Below are positions 36,444 through 44,738 of a stretch of 64,000 nucleotides of DNA, one piece after another. The position numbers and the translations under genes are program-made. Under the pieces are notes generated by a model that was not told where the DNA came from, made no database searches, and was given only the letters and a program-made list of their open reading frames with translations. Position 1 is the first letter of the stretch; each line of letters begins with the position of its first letter. The stretch spans positions 124,001 through 188,000 of the forward strand of contig NZ_FNNZ01000003.1 of NCBI RefSeq assembly GCF_900106925.1, written 5' to 3'. Origin of the DNA: Thiocapsa roseopersicina (GTDB lineage Bacteria > Pseudomonadota > Gammaproteobacteria > Chromatiales > Chromatiaceae).

Positions 36444-38372
36444 TTAGGCCGATCCACGCGGGAACTTCAATGGCGCGAACTCATGGCCGTTCCCGGAGAA
36501 GTAGCGCGAGAACCCCTCGAAATACTGCAGGCGCATTACCTGGATCATGACAATTCCGCCCTCCAGGACGATGACGAAGATGTTGCCGAGAATCAGGGTC
36601 ACGACATGACCGAATGCACCCATCATCCCCGCGAGGGTGAAGATGGCAATCGAGAGCGCCACGTGATTGAGGCTGAAGGCGGCTACACGCAGGAACGACA
36701 GGGTGTTGGAGACATAGCCGATCAGGGTCTCCAGTGTCTCGATCACGACCACCAGGATCTTCTCGCTGATCGGTGCCTGCTGATGCTGCCAACTGTGCCA
36801 GGCGAGTGCGGCGAGCGAGCCGATCACCAGCACCATCGGAATCGTTCCGAACGTATCGGCTGCGCTCACGCGAACCCCGGGGACACCCTCGCCGGCCGTG
36901 GCGATGTTCACTGCGCCGACGATCAGTGCGAGATAGAAGATCAGATTGACGATGCCGTGATGTCCGAAGACGGCCCCCGACCAGTTGCGGATCACCAGTC
37001 GGTTGTAGATTGCGAGCAGACAGGCGATGGTCAGAAAGACCACACCCCATCCCAAAGCGATCCTCATCATCAGGAGCGGGTCGCCGAGCGGACTCATCCA
37101 AAGTGCAGGGATCAGATGCTCTTCGCCGAAGATGCTGCCGAAGAGCACGCCGAAGACCATCGAAGACAGCCCGGCCATCAATCCGAACGGCCAGAAGCGC
37201 CCGAGCTTCTTGCGCAGAAGCCAGGCGGCCAGCGCGATCACGGCGCCTTGGCCGATGTCGCCGAACATGCTGCCGAACATCAAGACGAAGGTCACCGCGA
37301 AGAGCGGTGTGGGATCGACCTCGCCGTACTCTGGCACGCCGTATTGCTTCACCAGCATGGCGAAGGGCGAGAGGATCCAGCTCTTGGCCGGCACCGTCGG
37401 GACAAGTACGCGTTCCTCCGCCGTCGGGTTGCGCACGCTCATTTCGAAGGGATGGTTGAGCGACTCGCGCAGGCGTGCGTCGAGCCGCTCCACCGAGCGT
37501 GCCGGGACCCAGCCGGCCAGATAAGCCAGGTAGCCGGCGCTGCGGATCGAAGGATCGAGCGAGACCAGCGGCTCGGCCAACATGAGGGTGCGCCGAGCTT
37601 CCAGCAGCGGTCCCGCAAAGGGGTCGGACCAGCGTGCGAGCGTCTCGAGCAGGGTCTTGCGTTGAGCATCGATCGACTTGCGCTGAGCGTCGAGGTCGCG
37701 CTGCAGCTCGGCCGGGGTGCGGTCGAGCTCCTGCGGGATGGGTAGGTTCTGAAACCCCGCGGCGTCGAGCACGGCGGAGAGCTGACTCTCCTTCGTTCCG
37801 GCCGGGCCGACAATCACGACATGGGCGTTTTCGTCCTGCTGCATATAGACATGCAGGATGTACCCGGCCAGCCCGACGGCGCCTTCCAATTGGCGCAGGT
37901 TCTCGCGCGGAACCAGACCGACGTAGAAGTCGAGGAAACGCGTCTTGCTGCGCAGCATCCCCAGATCGATGTTGAGATGGGCGAAGTTCGCCAGTGCCGC
38001 TTGTTGCTCCTTCACCAGGCGCTCCTCGTCGTCGAGACGGCGCAGGTCTTCCTCGTAGGCGGAGCTCTCGTTCCAGACCTTGCCCAGCCACGCGTTCAAG
38101 GTCTGCAGCTCGGCGAAATCGACGACGCGGACCTCCTCGATCTCGGGGGTTTGCGGCACCGGGATCAACTTGCCGATCTTCTCGAGACGGGCCGTGGCTT
38201 GGGTAAAGACCTCGCGATACTCGCGCCCGGGCAGACCGGCGAGCCGGGCCTCGGTCGGCGGGCGTGTATCCGGGTGAAAGCTCTCCATGTCCGCCAAGGC
38301 GAGCGATGCCTGCGGAAGATCCTCGGTGAGGACCAGGAGCCGGACATGCTTCATCGGTGTCGAGCGCAACAT
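36444..38372 (-). CDS. ntpI: V/A-type ATPase membrane subunit I (a-type stator), first operon
   Basis: Subunit I carries the ion half-channels and links to the peripheral stalks. The 642-aa protein has a soluble coiled N-terminal half (about 1-340) and a membrane half with seven or eight helices: GEVDPTPLFAVTFVLMFGSM, FGDIGQGAVIALAAWLLRKK, FGVLFGSIFGEEHLIPALWM and LIGYVSNTLSFLRVAAFSLN (key Arg in SFLRVAAF), ending ILGNIFVIVLEGGIVMIQVM. ATG 38372 or ATG 38354 may be the start. It follows ntpC by 41 bp. Confidence 0.93.
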   Translation of the reverse strand: MLRSTPMKHVRLLVLTEDLPQASLALADMESFHPDTRPPTEARLAGLPGREYREVFTQATARLEKIGKLIPVPQTPEIEEVRVVDFAELQTLNAWLGKVWNESSAYEEDLRRLDDEERLVKEQQAALANFAHLNIDLGMLRSKTRFLDFYVGLVPRENLRQLEGAVGLAGYILHVYMQQDENAHVVIVGPAGTKESQLSAVLDAAGFQNLPIPQELDRTPAELQRDLDAQRKSIDAQRKTLLETLARWSDPFAGPLLEARRTLMLAEPLVSLDPSIRSAGYLAYLAGWVPARSVERLDARLRESLNHPFEMSVRNPTAEERVLVPTVPAKSWILSPFAMLVKQYGVPEYGEVDPTPLFAVTFVLMFGSMFGDIGQGAVIALAAWLLRKKLGRFWPFGLMAGLSSMVFGVLFGSIFGEEHLIPALWMSPLGDPLLMMRIALGWGVVFLTIACLLAIYNRLVIRNWSGAVFGHHGIVNLIFYLALIVGAVNIATAGEGVPGVRVSAADTFGTIPMVLVIGSLAALAWHSWQHQQAPISEKILVVVIETLETLIGYVSNTLSFLRVAAFSLNHVALSIAIFTLAGMMGAFGHVVTLILGNIFVIVLEGGIVMIQVMRLQYFEGFSRYFSGNGHEFAPLKFPRGSA

Positions 38373-38413
38373 GCGTCAGCCCCTGTGCATCGGATGGTGA
38401 GCCGGGGTACGCA

Positions 38414-39484
38414 TCAGGCTGCCCGACTCCCGGCCCAGGGGCACCCGGGCTCGGAGAGCTCGACCGCGATCTCGATGGCGGCGGAGGGGAGATTCAGGAT
38501 CTGGCCTTGGGCCAGTGCGAACAACAACAGAAGGTCGCGCTCGCGCAGCATCAGATAGGCCAATGCACGGGCGACGCCCGATTGGGTGCGGTGCAGAACC
38601 CAATGCGCCTCTTGTGCTGCGTAGGCGCCGATGCGTTTCTGAACGTCGACGATGTTCTTGCTGCCGGCGAGCAGTCGATCCAGCGGTGTGGGCAGGGTGG
38701 CGACGACGCCCTCGAAGGTCTCGACATTCACCAGGTGCAGCAACCGCTCTCGCGTGAGCAGGCGCATCGAGGGGACCAGATGGTAGAAGGTCTCCGAGGC
38801 CGAGAGCTGGTAGGAGAACCGGAAGCGCAGCAGCCACATCAGATTGATGCGATCCAGCTCGGCGCCCATCAGGCGTTTCAGCGGGTTCAGGTTCGCGTCG
38901 CTGAAGGCCATGACCTGCCGCAACAGCCCGGCGTAATAGCGTTGATCGATCGCCGCCTCCAACGCGAAAGGCTCGCGCTGCTGCTCGTAGACCTCGCGCG
39001 CCTGGCGGGCAAGGGTGCGGTGGGCTCCTGCCTCCAGCTGGCGCAACAGCTCCAAGACGTTCTCGGCGCGAAAGAGCTCGGTGCTGACCTCCTCGGACAG
39101 GCGCATGTGCTCGGGCAGCACATAGAGATTGTCCTGGATCTCCTTCTGATCGAGGTCGTAGAGCTTGCCCCGGATCAGGGTCTTGAGATTGAAGAGTGCG
39201 TACTTGCGCCCCCAGTCGAGCACCAAGGCGCGTTCGGCCGTGTTCATGGGCCTCACCAGGATGAGCAGCTCGCCGAGCAGTACCTGAATCAGGCTTTGCT
39301 CTACCGCCCGGCTGCGCGCGCGCGTGGACTGTTGCTCGTCGAGGATGGCGGCGAGGCCGAAACGCTCCGCCAAGGTCGCCAAGGGCAGGTGAGACAGTGC
39401 CGCGATCCCGCTAGGCTCGAACAGCTGCGTCGCCATGACGGAGACGCGCGTGTTGAGGTAGGCGTGGTCGGCAATGATGGTCAT
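38414..39484 (-). CDS. ntpC: V/A-type ATPase subunit C (d-type adaptor), first operon
   Basis: Subunit C is the funnel that couples the central stalk to the rotor ring. The 356-aa protein is nearly all helical: AYLNTRVSVMATQLFEPSG, NLKTLIRGKLYDLDQKEIQD, AIDQRYYAGLLRQVMAFSDA, MGAELDRINLMWLLRFRFSY and an ALAYLMLRERDLLLLFALAQ C-terminal helix. This pattern is typical of V-type subunit C/d proteins. ATG 39484 follows the small G gene by 60 bp. Confidence 0.85.
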   Translation of the reverse strand: MTIIADHAYLNTRVSVMATQLFEPSGIAALSHLPLATLAERFGLAAILDEQQSTRARSRAVEQSLIQVLLGELLILVRPMNTAERALVLDWGRKYALFNLKTLIRGKLYDLDQKEIQDNLYVLPEHMRLSEEVSTELFRAENVLELLRQLEAGAHRTLARQAREVYEQQREPFALEAAIDQRYYAGLLRQVMAFSDANLNPLKRLMGAELDRINLMWLLRFRFSYQLSASETFYHLVPSMRLLTRERLLHLVNVETFEGVVATLPTPLDRLLAGSKNIVDVQKRIGAYAAQEAHWVLHRTQSGVARALAYLMLRERDLLLLFALAQGQILNLPSAAIEIAVELSEPGCPWAGSRAA

Positions 39485-39544
39485 GAAGCAACCGCGGGTG
39501 AGCTGCTGATCGGATGGCGCGCCGGTGAGGAATGCATTCGGCTT

Positions 39545-39862
39545 TCAGCGATCGGGGTCGATCAGAACCTGAAAGGCGGCATCCAGCGCCTCGCCCTCGC
39601 GGCGCTCGGCCTGATCGCGCAGTTGGACGTGCCGCTCGTCGTAGCGACGGCGCAGCTCGGCGACGTTCTGCTCGGCGCGCTCCTCGGCCTTTGCGATGAA
39701 GCCCCGATGCAGATCCGGGATCCGCGTGGTGAAGCGATCGTTCTCGGATTTGGCATCCGCCATCGCCTTTTGAATGGTGCGCTCCTGCTCGGCCTCGGCC
39801 TGCTGAGCGATCTTCTCGGCGCGCATCTCGGCTTCGAGGAGGCGTTGGAGGGTGTCGTCCAT
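39545..39862 (-). CDS. V/A-type ATPase subunit G/H-like coiled-coil protein, first operon
   Basis: This 105-aa protein is one long charged helix: RLLEAEMRAEKIAQQAEAEQ, TIQKAMADAKSENDRFTTRI and AEERAEQNVAELRRRYDERH. Its size, composition and position fit subunit G (also called H), which pairs with E in the peripheral stalk. It is the first gene of the operon (ATG 39862), facing the matching gene of the second operon across the 342-bp divergent region. Sequence identity of such coiled coils is weak, so the assignment rests on position as well. Confidence 0.75.
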   Translation of the reverse strand: MDDTLQRLLEAEMRAEKIAQQAEAEQERTIQKAMADAKSENDRFTTRIPDLHRGFIAKAEERAEQNVAELRRRYDERHVQLRDQAERREGEALDAAFQVLIDPDR

Positions 39863-40204
39863 CGTGGGCTACCTGCAAGAACAACAGAGGTACGGGGATC
39901 TAACCTTACCCGAAGACCGGGCAAAAAGCGCGCGACACTGCCGAGCGTTATACCCAGATCGAGTCCGAAGTGCATGCGCCGGTCGGTGCGATCGGTCATG
40001 AAGCTGACCCGGATCAAATCCAACAAGCGCCGCCGCCACGCATCCGGCGACGGCTGGACTAGAATATCAGCGTATTCTAACGAAACCGCTTCCCGAGTGG
40101 AATGCACGGGTACAAGGAGCGGAGAGGCTCGGTCGAGGCCCAAGGTCTTTGGGCCAAGTCCTTTCCGGGGAACGCGGTCGACGTGCGATGGAGCGAGACG
40201 CGGC
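39863..40204. promoter_or_regulatory. Divergent promoter region of the two V/A-type ATPase operons
   Basis: This 342-bp gap separates the first genes of the two operons, so both promoters must lie here. The palindrome TAGAATA-TCAGCG-TATTCTA (40060-40079) places a TATTCT-type -10-like box on each strand and is a good candidate operator or back-to-back promoter core. No other gene is seen. Confidence 0.6.
40060..40079. promoter_or_regulatory. Palindrome, candidate shared operator
   Basis: Seven-base arms TAGAATA and TATTCTA are separated by TCAGCG. It is the only AT-rich palindrome in the divergent region, 125 bp before ntpG of the second operon and about 200 bp before that of the first. Confidence 0.45.
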
Positions 40205-40597
40205 GTGATCAAGCAGCCCTCCGATGCGGACCTGGAACGGATCGATGCCGCGTTCAATCGGGCACTGGCCGCCGAGGCATCCGCGCGCGAGTCGGTCGAA
40301 GCCTGTCGCATCGAAGCCGATCGGCTCTTGGCCGAAGCCGAAGGCCACGCACGCCGCCTCGTCGAGCGTACCGACCGACGCCTCCTCGCCGTTCAGCGGA
40401 TCGCCGACACCAGTCTACAGCACGCCCTTTCCGAGCTCCTCGGTCGGGTTGCCGAGCCGCTCGGCGACGGCCTCGGCGCCGCCGCCGACACTCGATTGAA
40501 CACCGCCATCGATACTCTCGCCGAAGAGATGATCGGTGCCGGCGCCGATATCGGCGGCGCAGTCGGGCCGCGGGATCGCGAGGGCGGTCCGTCATGA
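40205..40597 (+). CDS. V/A-type ATPase subunit G/H-like coiled-coil protein, second operon
   Basis: This 130-aa helical protein reads DADLERIDAAFNRALAAEAS, CRIEADRLLAEAEGHARRLV, ERTDRRLLAVQRIADTSLQH and ends GAVGPRDREGGPS. It matches in size and position the G/H subunit of the facing operon, though the sequences differ widely. The start is taken at GTG 40205 because no ATG lies near the conserved start in frame. It overlaps ntpC by 4 bp (ATGA) and opens the second operon. Confidence 0.65.
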   Translation: MIKQPSDADLERIDAAFNRALAAEASARESVEACRIEADRLLAEAEGHARRLVERTDRRLLAVQRIADTSLQHALSELLGRVAEPLGDGLGAAADTRLNTAIDTLAEEMIGAGADIGGAVGPRDREGGPS

Positions 40598-41373
40598 ACG
40601 CCGGCCCCCGTCTCGCCTACGCCCAAGCGCGCCTTCAAGCACGCCTATCTCAGCTGCCTACGGCGGCGGATTGGCAGCGCTTGTCCGGCGCGCGCACCCT
40701 GGCCGCCTATCTGGAAGAGGCGCGCGTGACCGGTCTGATCGATTGGGTCAGGTCCTTCTCCGGATTGAGTCAGGCCCATGAGCTGGATCGCGGTTGTCGC
40801 ACACTCGCGCTCGAGACGGCCGAGACCGTCGCCGACTGGTCGCCTGCGGGCTGGCGGGCGGCGATCGAGTGGGTCGCTTGGCTGCCTTGGCTGCCGCAGC
40901 TCGAGCATTTGGCGCGCGGCGAGACCTTGCCGGATTGGTCGACCCTGGACGTGAGGCTGCGTGGCCTGATCGGCGAGGACGGCGCACTGGATCGGCAAGC
41001 CTGGGAGGCGAGCGGGCTTGCCGCGCTGTCGCCCGGGCCCGACGCGAGCGGTGCGGCGCTCGATCTCGGCGAGCGCTGGCAAACGGCATGGCGCGAGCGC
41101 TGGCCGACCTGTCGAGGCCGCTGCCGGCGCGATCTGGACGGATTCTCCCGGTTGATCCAAGGACATCTGGAGCGCTTCCGCGGCGTACCTTCCGCCTCCG
41201 CATGGGAGCTGCGCGAAGCCCTGCGCGATCGGCTGCGCGCCTATCTACACCAACATCCGGTTCAGCCCGTCGCACTCTTTGCCTACCTCGCGATCGTCTT
41301 CCTGGATCTCGAACGGTTGCGCGGGGCCTTGCTCAGTCGGGCGGTCTTCGACACGGAGCGTTTGGGTTTCTGA
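40594..41373 (+). CDS. ntpC: V/A-type ATPase subunit C-like protein, second operon
   Basis: This 259-aa protein is predicted helical and starts RLAYAQARLQARLSQLPTAA, with ARTLAAYLEEARVTGLIDWV and a C-terminal HPVQPVALFAYLAIVFLDLE. It is about 100 residues shorter than the C subunit of the first operon and poorly conserved in sequence, so the assignment depends mostly on its slot between G and I. It overlaps both neighbours (ATGA with G; TGATG with I), so the three genes are tightly coupled. Confidence 0.65.
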   Translation: MNAGPRLAYAQARLQARLSQLPTAADWQRLSGARTLAAYLEEARVTGLIDWVRSFSGLSQAHELDRGCRTLALETAETVADWSPAGWRAAIEWVAWLPWLPQLEHLARGETLPDWSTLDVRLRGLIGEDGALDRQAWEASGLAALSPGPDASGAALDLGERWQTAWRERWPTCRGRCRRDLDGFSRLIQGHLERFRGVPSASAWELREALRDRLRAYLHQHPVQPVALFAYLAIVFLDLERLRGALLSRAVFDTERLGF

Positions 41374-43205
41374 TGTTGCGTCCTGCCTCCACGCGCTGGT
41401 TCGAGGTGCTGTGCCCACGGCGCGAAGCCGTGCGCACGGTGACCGAGCTCGCGCGCACCGGGGCGGTCGAGATCGAGATCCGCGATCGTGTCTGCGGGGA
41501 TTCCCCGCTTGCGCATCTCTCCGAAGGACTCGGGGTCTACGAGGCGCTGAAGGTCCGCTACGGGCGCTACTGGGAGCGCGGACGGCTGCGGCGAAAGGTC
41601 TTGGTCGAGTCGCCCGACGTGGTCTTGGAGCGCGCGCTGGCGCGTGTCGGTGCGTGGCGGTGCGAGGCCGATCCGCTGATCGACATCCTCCAGTCCTGCG
41701 AGGAGGAGCTGACCCGTCTGAAGTGGTTGGCGCAGGTGATCGGCAAGATCATCGACAGTCCGCTCGACTTCGGCGCGGTGGCGCGCAGCGGGCCGGTTCT
41801 CGGAACCTTCTGCGCGGTCTTGCCGAGGGATGCCCGGCCGCAGCTGCCGGACTGCGTCATCCCGCGTCAAATCCCGTGGGGCGATGAGTATTGCGCCATG
41901 ATTCTGGGTCCGCGGGATCGGCTCGATGCGGTCAAGCGTCTGGTGCAGGCGGCCAAGGGACGGGTCATCGAGCGGCCGCCGTGGCTGAAGGGCGATGCGC
42001 GCGATTCGCTCGCAAGGATCGGTGCGCGGCGCGAGTTTCTCTCCACGCGCGTTGTCTATCTCAAGGCCGAGCTGGATACCCTGTTCGACGAATACGACCT
42101 CGGCGACACACTCGGGGAGGTCGACGGGCTGGCCTGGTTTGCCGGACACGTCGGGTGTCTGGAGCGTGCCGGCGAGCATCTGATCTGGGTCACGGGTTGG
42201 ACCGACGATCTCGGCGGCGAGCGACTCCGCGCCGCTCTCGACGCCGGACGCACCCGCGCCCTGCTGCGCCTGACCAAGCCGCCACCCGGCAAGCGCCCGC
42301 CGCAGATCCTGGACAATCCACCTTGGGTGCGTCCGTTCGAACTCTTCGCGCGCGCCTTGGGCGTGCCGGGCTCGGACGAGGCGGATCCGACGCCGTTGTT
42401 GCTTGTCGTGGTGCCCCTGTTGTTCGGCTACATGTTCGGCGACGTGGGTCAGGGCGCGGTGCTGGTTGGCCTCGGGCTCTGGCTGCAACGGCGCTGGCCG
42501 GAGGCGCGCTTGATGGTGCTGGGCGGCGTCTCGGCGATGGTCTTCGGGATCCTGTTCGGGAGCCTCTTCGGTCGCGAGGACATCATCCCCGCACTCTGGA
42601 TGCATCCGCTGCACGATCCCTTGACCTTGCTCGCCGTCCCTTTGCTCTTTGCCGTGGTCTTGTTGAGTCTGGGGCATCTCCTGTCGGGTCTGAGCGCACT
42701 CTGGCGCGGCGAGCTCGGGCGCTGGCTGATGCAGGATCTGGGCTTTCTGGTGCTCTATCTGGGGTTGATCGCGACGGTGCTGCGCCCCGGCCTCGGCTGG
42801 ATCGCGCTGCTCGGGTTGGCGTGGTACCTGATCGGCGCCTTCCTGGTCCATCGCGCCTTGCTCGGAGGGCTTGCCGCCATCGGACACCTCTTGGAGTCCG
42901 GCAGCCAGATCCTGGTCAATACGCTCTCGTTCGCGCGTGTCGGCGCCTTTGCGTTGGCCCATTCGGCACTCTCGGTCGCCGTGGTCACCATGGCCGATTC
43001 GGTGCCGCTCTGGGCCGGGATCCTCATCATGATCCTGGGCAATGTCCTGATCATCCTGTTGGAAGGGCTGGTGGTCTCGATTCAGACCACGCGGCTCGTG
43101 CTGTTCGAGTTCTTCAACCGCTTCCTGCAGGGCACCGGGAGGGTCTTCCGGCCGCTCCCGGCGCCGCCGCCCATTGTGCGGGAGGCCGTGCAGGGTGCGG
43201 TGTGA
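41373..43205 (+). CDS. ntpI: V/A-type ATPase membrane subunit I, second operon
   Basis: The 610-aa protein has the same layout as its homologue in the first operon: a soluble half (about 1-335) and a membrane half with DEADPTPLLLVVVPLLFGYM, FGDVGQGAVLVGLGLWLQRR, MVFGILFGSLFGREDIIPAL and a VNTLSFARVGAFALAHSALS motif (Arg in SFARVGAF), ending in GNVLIILLEGLVVSIQTTRL. ATG 41373 overlaps the C-like gene by 1 bp. A composite repeat follows before ntpK. Confidence 0.93.
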   Translation: MLRPASTRWFEVLCPRREAVRTVTELARTGAVEIEIRDRVCGDSPLAHLSEGLGVYEALKVRYGRYWERGRLRRKVLVESPDVVLERALARVGAWRCEADPLIDILQSCEEELTRLKWLAQVIGKIIDSPLDFGAVARSGPVLGTFCAVLPRDARPQLPDCVIPRQIPWGDEYCAMILGPRDRLDAVKRLVQAAKGRVIERPPWLKGDARDSLARIGARREFLSTRVVYLKAELDTLFDEYDLGDTLGEVDGLAWFAGHVGCLERAGEHLIWVTGWTDDLGGERLRAALDAGRTRALLRLTKPPPGKRPPQILDNPPWVRPFELFARALGVPGSDEADPTPLLLVVVPLLFGYMFGDVGQGAVLVGLGLWLQRRWPEARLMVLGGVSAMVFGILFGSLFGREDIIPALWMHPLHDPLTLLAVPLLFAVVLLSLGHLLSGLSALWRGELGRWLMQDLGFLVLYLGLIATVLRPGLGWIALLGLAWYLIGAFLVHRALLGGLAAIGHLLESGSQILVNTLSFARVGAFALAHSALSVAVVTMADSVPLWAGILIMILGNVLIILLEGLVVSIQTTRLVLFEFFNRFLQGTGRVFRPLPAPPPIVREAVQGAV

Positions 43206-43239
43206 GCGGATCCGGGTCCGTCGGCGGTTCAACGCGTGC

Positions 43240-43432
43240 TAAACCGCGTCCAGTGCGAGACGCGCATGTTCGAGTGAGATCGACATTGGGTGCAACCACG
43301 AGCCTTCGCGTGGACGCGGTTTAAAATGATTAATTTTTTAATAACTTAAACCGCGCCGACTCCAGCGGTCGTGAAGTCTGCCGGGTCTGATCCCATCCAA
43401 AAACATCGCATACCGCGCCGGGCGCGGTTTAA
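43240..43432. repeat. Composite AACCGCG element (copy 7), between ntpI and ntpK
   Basis: Unit A (43240 to about 43325) has perfect 13-bp ends TAAACCGCGTCCA and TGGACGCGGTTTA. A short AT-rich linker (ATGATTAATTTTTTAATA) and unit B to 43432 follow. Unit B nearly repeats the interior of the copies at 9648 and (inverted) 5755. The second operon's ribosome-binding site AAAAGGAG begins right at its right end. Confidence 0.9.
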
Positions 43433-43445
43433 AAGGAGTGGAGTC

Positions 43446-43802
43446 ATGAATCGACAAATCCTGTTCGCCGGTGTGATGGTGCTGGGCGTCGCCCTGCTCG
43501 CCGGAATCTCCAGCCTGCTGCTCTGGCAGCCGGGTGCGATCGCCGCGGAGGTCGTCGCGCTCGAGGTGACGCCGCTCGATCCGGATGTACTGCGCTGGGG
43601 GTATCTGGCGGCCGCCTTGGCGACCATGGCGAGCTCCATCGCAGCGGCCTATGCGGTCGCGTCCATCGGCGCGGCAGCCGTCGGTGCCTTGGCCGAGAAG
43701 CCCGATCTGTTCGGGCGGATGGTCATCCTGGTCGGACTCGCGGAAGGCATCGCCATCTACGGTCTCATTATCTCGGTGTTGATCCTCAACCGGCTCGGTT
43801 GA
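43446..43802 (+). CDS. ntpK: V/A-type ATPase membrane rotor subunit K, second operon
   Basis: The 118-aa proteolipid has one N-terminal helix or signal-like segment (about 5-28, ILFAGVMVLGVALLAGISSL) and a hairpin (about 50-117) with AAALATMASSIAAAYAVASI, GAAAVGALAEKPDLFGRMVI and the ion-binding Glu in LVGLAEGIAIYGLIISVLIL. The core closely resembles K of the first operon but lacks one of its extra helices. ATG 43446 has AAGGAG nine bases upstream. It is coded 13 bp before ntpF. Confidence 0.9.
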   Translation: MNRQILFAGVMVLGVALLAGISSLLLWQPGAIAAEVVALEVTPLDPDVLRWGYLAAALATMASSIAAAYAVASIGAAAVGALAEKPDLFGRMVILVGLAEGIAIYGLIISVLILNRLG

Positions 43803-43815
43803 GGAGCGCATCGTC

Positions 43816-44112
43816 ATGGCCGCCTGCGCCTTTCTGGGCGACGAGGTCAGCGGGCTCGGCTTCCGGCTCGCGGGGGTCGAGGTCCATTGCCCCGAGTCGC
43901 AGGAGGTCCGTGCGCTCTTTCTGCGGCTGCGCGAGGAGACCCGCGTGATCGTCATGACCGCCGAGATTGCGGCCGCATTGCCGCCCGATCTGTTGCGAGA
44001 CGCGGAGTTGGCGACCTGGCCGCTGGTCCTGGTGATCCCGGACGTGCGCAACCGGGTTGCCGCACCGGATCTCGTCGCCGAGGTGCGGCGCCGTTTGGGG
44101 ATGGCCGAATGA
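43816..44112 (+). CDS. ntpF: V/A-type ATPase subunit F, second operon
   Basis: The 98-aa Rossmann-like protein reads CAFLGDEVSGLGFRLAGVEV, REETRVIVMTAEIAAALPPD and WPLVLVIPDVRNRVAAPDLV. It overlaps ntpE by 4 bp (ATGA). It is somewhat shorter than the F subunit of the first operon. Confidence 0.85.
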   Translation: MAACAFLGDEVSGLGFRLAGVEVHCPESQEVRALFLRLREETRVIVMTAEIAAALPPDLLRDAELATWPLVLVIPDVRNRVAAPDLVAEVRRRLGMAE

Positions 44113-44738
44113 AGCTCGAGGAGCGCGAACGTGGTTTGCTGACCCTGATTCAGGAGTATCGGGATGCGGAGTACCGTGCGCTCTTGGAGACGGCGCGGGC
44201 CGAGGCGAAGACCCTGCTCGCCGATGCCTATCGTCGCGCACGCACGCAACTGCACGCGCGCGTGATCTCGGAGCGGGCGAACGCGCGGTCCCGGCTCCAC
44301 GCCGCCCGCGCCGAGCACGACACCCGTCTGCGCGCCAGCGGAGATCGGGCCAACGCGCAACTTCTGGAGCTGGCGTGGCCGCGTTTGCGCGAGGCGCTGA
44401 GCCGGCGCTGGGCGCATGCAGACACACGCGCCGTCTGGGCGAGGCATGCCATCGCCCAAGGGCGGCAACGGCTCCCGCCCGGGCTTTGGACGGTGCGCCA
44501 TCCGCCGGCGTGGTCCGCGGCGGAATGGGGGCCGCTCGAGGCCGAGCTGACCCGGGCGCTGGGTCAGGCGCCGCATTTTCGGGCCGACGGCGCCGTGACG
44601 GCCGGCCTCGTCATCGAAGCGCAGGGTGCGGTGCTGGATGCGAGCCTCGAGGGTTTGCTGCGTGACCGCCGACGGTTGGAGGCGCGCCTGTTGGCGGTAT
44701 TGGCACGGCATCCGACGGATGCGGGGGTCCAGACATGA
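44109..44738 (+). CDS. ntpE: V/A-type ATPase subunit E-like protein, second operon
   Basis: This 209-aa protein has a long N-terminal helix (LLTLIQEYRDAEYRALLETA to AKTLLADAYRRARTQLHARV) and a compact C-terminal half with GAVTAGLVIEAQGAVLDASL, which fits the E-subunit ending VGGVxVxxxxGxIxxxNTL seen in the family. Sequence is strongly diverged from E of the first operon. It overlaps F and A by 4 bp each. Confidence 0.75.
   Translation: MKLEERERGLLTLIQEYRDAEYRALLETARAEAKTLLADAYRRARTQLHARVISERANARSRLHAARAEHDTRLRASGDRANAQLLELAWPRLREALSRRWAHADTRAVWARHAIAQGRQRLPPGLWTVRHPPAWSAAEWGPLEAELTRALGQAPHFRADGAVTAGLVIEAQGAVLDASLEGLLRDRRRLEARLLAVLARHPTDAGVQT

Noticed and set aside
36483-37745. Plus-strand open frame of 420 codons
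   Set aside because: It is antisense to subunit I of the first ATPase operon.
38357-40200. First part of a plus-strand open frame of 746 codons
   Set aside because: It is antisense to subunit C and G genes; only its last 130 codons (from 40205) are a plausible gene.
41283-43232. Minus-strand open frame of 649 codons
   Set aside because: It is antisense to subunit I of the second operon.
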